Shown in pieces: positions 6,310 through 8,252 of a DNA stretch of 8,252 nucleotides. The DNA is from Bacilli bacterium (GTDB lineage Bacteria; Bacillota_I; Bacilli_A; RF39; UBA660). The notes beneath the pieces were generated by a model. The model ran no database searches, was not told the origin of the DNA, and was given only the letters and a program-made list of their open reading frames with translations. The stretch covers positions 1 to 8,252 of the forward strand of contig JAEDMO010000038.1 of NCBI GenBank assembly GCA_016302935.1. Reading direction: 5' to 3'. The position numbers and the translations under genes are program-made. Positions within the stretch are counted from its first letter, which is position 1. Each line of letters begins with the position of its first letter.

Positions 6310-6317
6310 CTAATTGG
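6290..6317. promoter_or_regulatory. Inverted repeat flanking the agrA -35 element
   Basis: CCAATTA (6290-6296) and TAATTGG (6311-6317) are perfect 7-base inverted repeats whose centres are 21 bases apart, two turns of the helix. They bracket the -35 box of the agrA promoter, and one arm lies in its spacer. A third copy of TAATTGG is at 6386-6392, just after the promoter of the divergent small gene. This shape suggests a dimer-binding operator, but no regulator can be named. Confidence 0.45.
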
Positions 6318-6318
6318 G

Positions 6319-6357
6319 CACATTTTTATTTTTTTTAAAAAAAATTTTTTTGATGTG
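6319..6357. repeat. AT homopolymer block with flanking CACAT/ATGTG arms
   Basis: Eight T, eight A and seven T in succession (6329-6351) lie between CACAT (6319-6323) and its reverse complement ATGTG (6353-6357). It sits between the two divergent promoters and could act as a curved or easily melted segment, or as an upstream promoter element for either side. It does not qualify as a typical intrinsic terminator because the stem has almost no GC. Confidence 0.45.
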
Positions 6358-6378
6358 AATATTTTATTATGGTTTGGT

Positions 6379-6397
6379 TATAATATAATTGGGTGAT
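6379..6397 (+). promoter_or_regulatory. -10 box and fused ribosome site for the 45-residue ORF
   Basis: TATAAT (6379-6384), an overlapping second copy (6384-6389), then GGTGAT (6392-6397) and three A before the ATG at 6401. No good -35 is visible at normal spacing. The order and distances closely match those at yvlD and spoIIGA, predicting an mRNA that starts almost at the Shine-Dalgarno. Confidence 0.45.
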
Positions 6398-6400
6398 AAA

Positions 6401-6538
6401 ATGAAAAATAAGCAAGAAAAAAAACACAATCAATGTGATTGTGAAAAAGTTAACAAAGTTGAATCAGGGGTTTATGAAGAGGAAGTAGAAGTTGAATTAG
6501 ATGATGATGTAGAAGAAACTGATGAAGAAGACGATTAG
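6401..6538 (+). CDS. Small, highly acidic protein of unknown function, 45 residues
   Basis: I do not recognise this protein. It starts with ATG preceded by GGGTGAT and ends at TAG. The first 20 residues are polar and basic with a CDC motif (Cys12, Cys14); from about residue 26 it is almost entirely Glu, Asp and Val (EEEVEVELDDDVEETDEEDD), so it should be soluble, strongly negative and mostly disordered. The two close cysteines could bind a metal. Support for it being real is the ribosome site, a -10 box, and a hairpin with T run exactly at its stop codon. It lies divergent from agrA, in the position where staphylococcal agr carries the P3 promoter and its output transcript, so it might be an agr-regulated product; that is inference from position only. 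It could also be a short sporulation-related protein, given sigE next door. Confidence 0.65.
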   Translation: MKNKQEKKHNQCDCEKVNKVESGVYEEEVEVELDDDVEETDEEDD

Positions 6539-6547
6539 TCTTTTTTT
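6525..6547 (+). terminator. Compact terminator overlapping the stop of the 45-residue ORF
   Basis: AAGAAGAC (6525-6532) pairs with GTCTTTTT (6538-6545), eight pairs including one G-U, around the loop GATTA; the T run continues to 6547. The stem contains the last codons, the TAG stop starts in the loop, and the T run reaches into the sigE stop codon (6548-6546). The stability is modest because the T run is part of the stem. On the minus strand no T run follows, so sigE is not clearly terminated here. Confidence 0.5.
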
Positions 6548-7241
6548 ATATTTTTATGATACTGCTTAGACGTTTAATAACTTTTTTTTCTATTCTTGAT
6601 ATATAAGATTGGCTAATTCCTAATAACTCAGCTACTTCTTTTTGAGTCATTTCTTCGTGTCCATTTAGTCCGTATCTTAGAGTCATTATTTCTTTATCTC
6701 TACTATTTAGTTTATTTATTTCGATATTTAATAGTTTTTTATCTAGTTGGTCATCTAAATTTTTGGTAACTATATCTGGGTCTGTACCTAGTACATCTTC
6801 TAAATGAAGTTCGTTTCCATCGCTATCATAACTAAGGCTATCTTCAAAACTAACTTCGCTTTTTTTTCTTTTTGTTTTTCTTAGATACATTAATATTTCA
6901 TTATCTATACACCTACTAGCATAGGTGGCTAATTTGATATTTTTATCTAGTTTGTATGTATTTACACCTTTTATTAATCCAATAGATCCGATTGATACTA
7001 AATCTTCTAAGTCTATGTTGGTATTTTCGTATTTTTTGGCCAAGAAAACAACAAGCCGAAGATTATGCTCAATTAATTTGTTTCTAGCAAATTTATCTCC
7101 TTGCATGGATAATTCAACATATTTTACTTCTTCTTCTTTGCTTAATGGTTCTGGAAGAATGTCACTGCTTCCAACATAGTAGATGTAATTATATTTTTTT
7201 AATATTTTTTTGATATATTTAATTAATGCTGATATTTTCAT
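6546..7241 (-). CDS. sigE: Sporulation sigma factor sigma-E (pro-sigma-E)
   Basis: An RNA polymerase sigma factor that drives early mother-cell gene expression after asymmetric division; it is made as an inactive membrane-bound precursor. The 231 residues begin with a basic, amphipathic pro-sequence (about 1-21) followed by YYVGSSDILPEPLS, which aligns with the cleavage region YYIGGSEALPPPLS of B. subtilis, so cutting is expected near Tyr21-Tyr22. Region 2 is clear (EHNLRLVVFLAKKYENTNIDLEDLVSIGSIGLIKG, 58-92; KLATYASRCIDNEILMYLR, 103-121). KSEVSFEDSL-DGNELHLEDVLGTD (127-154) distinguishes sigma-E from sigma-K. The region 4 helix-turn-helix is MTQKEVAELLGISQSYISRI (198-217). ATG at 7241 with GGAGG about 8 bases upstream overlaps spoIIGA by 23 bases. 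The downstream sigG found next in many Bacillota is missing; a convergent small gene and agrAC follow instead. Confidence 0.95.
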   Translation of the reverse strand: MKISALIKYIKKILKKYNYIYYVGSSDILPEPLSKEEEVKYVELSMQGDKFARNKLIEHNLRLVVFLAKKYENTNIDLEDLVSIGSIGLIKGVNTYKLDKNIKLATYASRCIDNEILMYLRKTKRKKSEVSFEDSLSYDSDGNELHLEDVLGTDPDIVTKNLDDQLDKKLLNIEINKLNSRDKEIMTLRYGLNGHEEMTQKEVAELLGISQSYISRIEKKVIKRLSSIIKI

Positions 7242-8028
7242 TTATTCCCTCCATTATTTGTTTATGTAATATTACTTGGGCGTCATTTATTGTTATTTTT
7301 TTTTCAGATAATCCTAGTAGGATATTTTTTTTTGTACCTATTCCTTTAATTTCAATTTTATCTATGATTATACATTTTAAAAGTCCGTGACTATCGATGG
7401 TATCATATGGAACTAGTAGGATGTTTTGATAATCTATTTTAACCATATTTTTGTTTATTAGGATAATTGGTCTTTTTTTTATAGGGTCATATAGATTGTT
7501 ACCGGTATCTAGGAAACCTATTGTTTCTATTTTCTTTCCGTCTTTAAAATATATGATAATATCATAATAATTAGAATAGTTATTTTTTAATTGTTTTGTT
7601 TGTTTGATATATATATATAATGCTAATGGGGCGATTATTAATGACATTATGAAATTTAGGGATAATCCGTTGGAATAAAAAATTAATCCGGTATTGTCGT
7701 AACTATATTCAATATTTATAAGATATAGGAAACCTCCTAGTAAGATACTTGTTGTTATAAGATAAAAAAGATTGTTACAAGTATATTTTAGGTTGTGATA
7801 GCCAAAGCTAGTTAATATCATTAGAATAGCAAATATTATTTTGACAATGAAAAGAAGGTAATTGTTTAGGTTAAAAAAAAGAAAGATAATGGTCAAGCTT
7901 CCTACTAAGGAACCTAATAATATGCGTTTGAAACTTGTTTTTCTTTTTAGAATAATGGCTACGGTGAAAAGGAGGAAGGCATCAAATGAAAAGTTTAATA
8001 TAAATACAATGTCTAGATATATAGTCAT
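7219..8028 (-). CDS. spoIIGA: SpoIIGA, membrane aspartic protease that activates pro-sigma-E
   Basis: This protein removes the pro-sequence of sigma-E at the sporulation septum when triggered by the forespore signal SpoIIR. The N-terminal half (about 1-145) has five hydrophobic helices starting MTIYLDIVFILNFSFDAFLL, which matches the typical SpoIIGA beginning. The soluble C-terminal half carries the aspartic protease motif GFLDTGNNLYDP with the catalytic Asp at residue 174, followed by RPIILINK and LVPYDTI, where a pepsin-like flap and substrate pocket are expected. At 269 residues it is somewhat shorter than the roughly 310 of B. subtilis. The frame is open to an ATG at 8076, but the ATG at 8028 has GGTGAT three bases upstream and gives the family N-terminus, so it is chosen. 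It overlaps sigE by 23 bases, the conserved spoIIG operon arrangement. Confidence 0.93.
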   Translation of the reverse strand: MTIYLDIVFILNFSFDAFLLFTVAIILKRKTSFKRILLGSLVGSLTIIFLFFNLNNYLLFIVKIIFAILMILTSFGYHNLKYTCNNLFYLITTSILLGGFLYLINIEYSYDNTGLIFYSNGLSLNFIMSLIIAPLALYIYIKQTKQLKNNYSNYYDIIIYFKDGKKIETIGFLDTGNNLYDPIKKRPIILINKNMVKIDYQNILLVPYDTIDSHGLLKCIIIDKIEIKGIGTKKNILLGLSEKKITINDAQVILHKQIMEGINENISIN

Positions 8029-8043
8029 ATAATCACCTTTTTT

Positions 8044-8076
8044 ATTATAAAAAAAATATAACAAATTAATTGTCAT
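8044..8076 (-). promoter_or_regulatory. Candidate spoIIG promoter with long spacer
   Basis: Minus strand ATGACA (8076-8071, five of six to TTGACA) and a perfect TATAAT (8049-8044) are separated by 21 bases. The B. subtilis spoIIG promoter, activated by Spo0A, is known for a similarly long 22-base gap. The plus-strand copy of the -35 region reads TGTCATA, five of seven to the Spo0A box, overlapping the -35 as in Bacillus. The -10 is followed by six bases, GGTGAT, three bases and the ATG. Low complexity lowers confidence. Confidence 0.45.
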
Positions 8077-8252
8077 ATTTTTTTATTTTTATATCTTTTT
8101 TATTTAGGATTATTTTAGCTTGCTCAATATGTTCTTTTGTTAATCCATCTATATAAAAGGATGTTTTTACTAAATGTTTTAATAAGTAATCATCATAGTC
8201 TTCAAATATTTCGTCATCCAAAATAACAAAATTATCTATATTAGGATGTTTT
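8066..8252 (-). CDS. HAD-like protein, C-terminal fragment
   Basis: The last 61 codons of a gene entering from the right edge are visible; the start is missing. The sequence HPNIDNFVILDDEIFEDYDD, then LLKHLVKTSFYIDGLTKEHI and QAKIILNKK, follows the pattern ILDDD, a short gap, rxVxTd, GLT and xxAxxiL. I associate this with the C-terminal half of HAD-type domains of the kind named for Swiss-army-knife RNA repair proteins; the DD would be the late acidic pair that binds magnesium in HAD hydrolases. The substrate and any fused domains are unknown. It lies upstream of spoIIGA on the same strand, its stop being 37 bases before the spoIIGA start, so read-through into spoIIGA is possible. The family call is from memory of the motif and could be wrong. 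Confidence 0.55.
   Translation of the reverse strand, partial: KHPNIDNFVILDDEIFEDYDDYLLKHLVKTSFYIDGLTKEHIEQAKIILNKKDIKIKKYDN

Noticed and set aside
6329..6351. T8-A8-T7 block as an intrinsic terminator
   Set aside because: The pairing is only A-T with no GC core, and it lies between two divergent promoters where no transcript is expected to end.
8029..8076. Longer SpoIIGA starting at the ATG at 8076, adding 16 residues
   Set aside because: No ribosome site precedes it, it overlaps the end of the HAD-like gene, and the family N-terminus begins at the ATG at 8028, which has GGTGAT at the right distance.
1..8252. CRISPR array, insertion sequence, tRNA, rRNA or riboswitch
   Set aside because: No regularly spaced repeats, transposase motifs, terminal inverted repeats, tRNA cloverleaf or conserved leader structure were seen on either strand.

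Overview
The window is AT-rich chromosomal DNA from a low-GC, probably endospore-forming member of the Bacillota. The evidence for this is a pro-sigma-E/SpoIIGA pair, a TagO-type glycolipid transferase, strong GGAGG and GGTGAT ribosome-binding sites, and a complete Agr quorum-sensing system. Codon use looks standard: the tryptophans checked are TGG and every stop seen is TAA or TAG. The genus cannot be named from this sequence alone.

Layout from left to right. (1) Positions 1-2077, minus strand: an operon of a YvlD-like membrane protein, lgt (lipoprotein maturation) and trxB (thioredoxin reductase, running off the left edge), with genes overlapping by 8 and 38 bases. (2) Positions 2160-3194, minus: tagO, which primes wall-polymer synthesis, followed by an intrinsic terminator. 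(3) Positions 3195-3428: a divergent control region with two perfect palindromes, a tandem repeat and promoters. (4) Positions 3429-4196, plus: agrB and a 40-residue agrD, which make and process a cyclic autoinducer peptide. (5) Positions 4230-6255, minus: agrA and agrC, the response regulator and sensor kinase, facing agrBD. A bidirectional terminator sits in the last codons of agrC. (6) Positions 6256-6400: a second divergent control region with a near-consensus agrA promoter and three copies of TAATTGG. (7) Positions 6401-6538, plus: a 45-residue, very acidic unknown protein. (8) Positions 6546-8028, minus: spoIIGA and sigE, the protease/sigma-factor pair of the mother-cell programme. (9) Positions 8066-8252, minus: the C-terminal end of a HAD-like protein.

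Proposed working of the locus: AgrB cleaves and cyclises AgrD, the exported peptide is sensed by AgrC, and AgrC phosphorylates AgrA, whose LytTR domain binds DNA. The locus departs from the classical agrBDCA operon. The peptide genes and sensor genes are separate, convergent transcription units, agrA precedes agrC, and the peptide is new to me. The two units lie between cell-wall genes and the sigma-E activation genes, so a link between quorum sensing and sporulation or envelope change is plausible but inferred. A recurring feature is a promoter fused to the start site (TATAAT-like, 6-7 bases, GGTGA-type Shine-Dalgarno, start codon), which predicts very short mRNA leaders for several transcription units.
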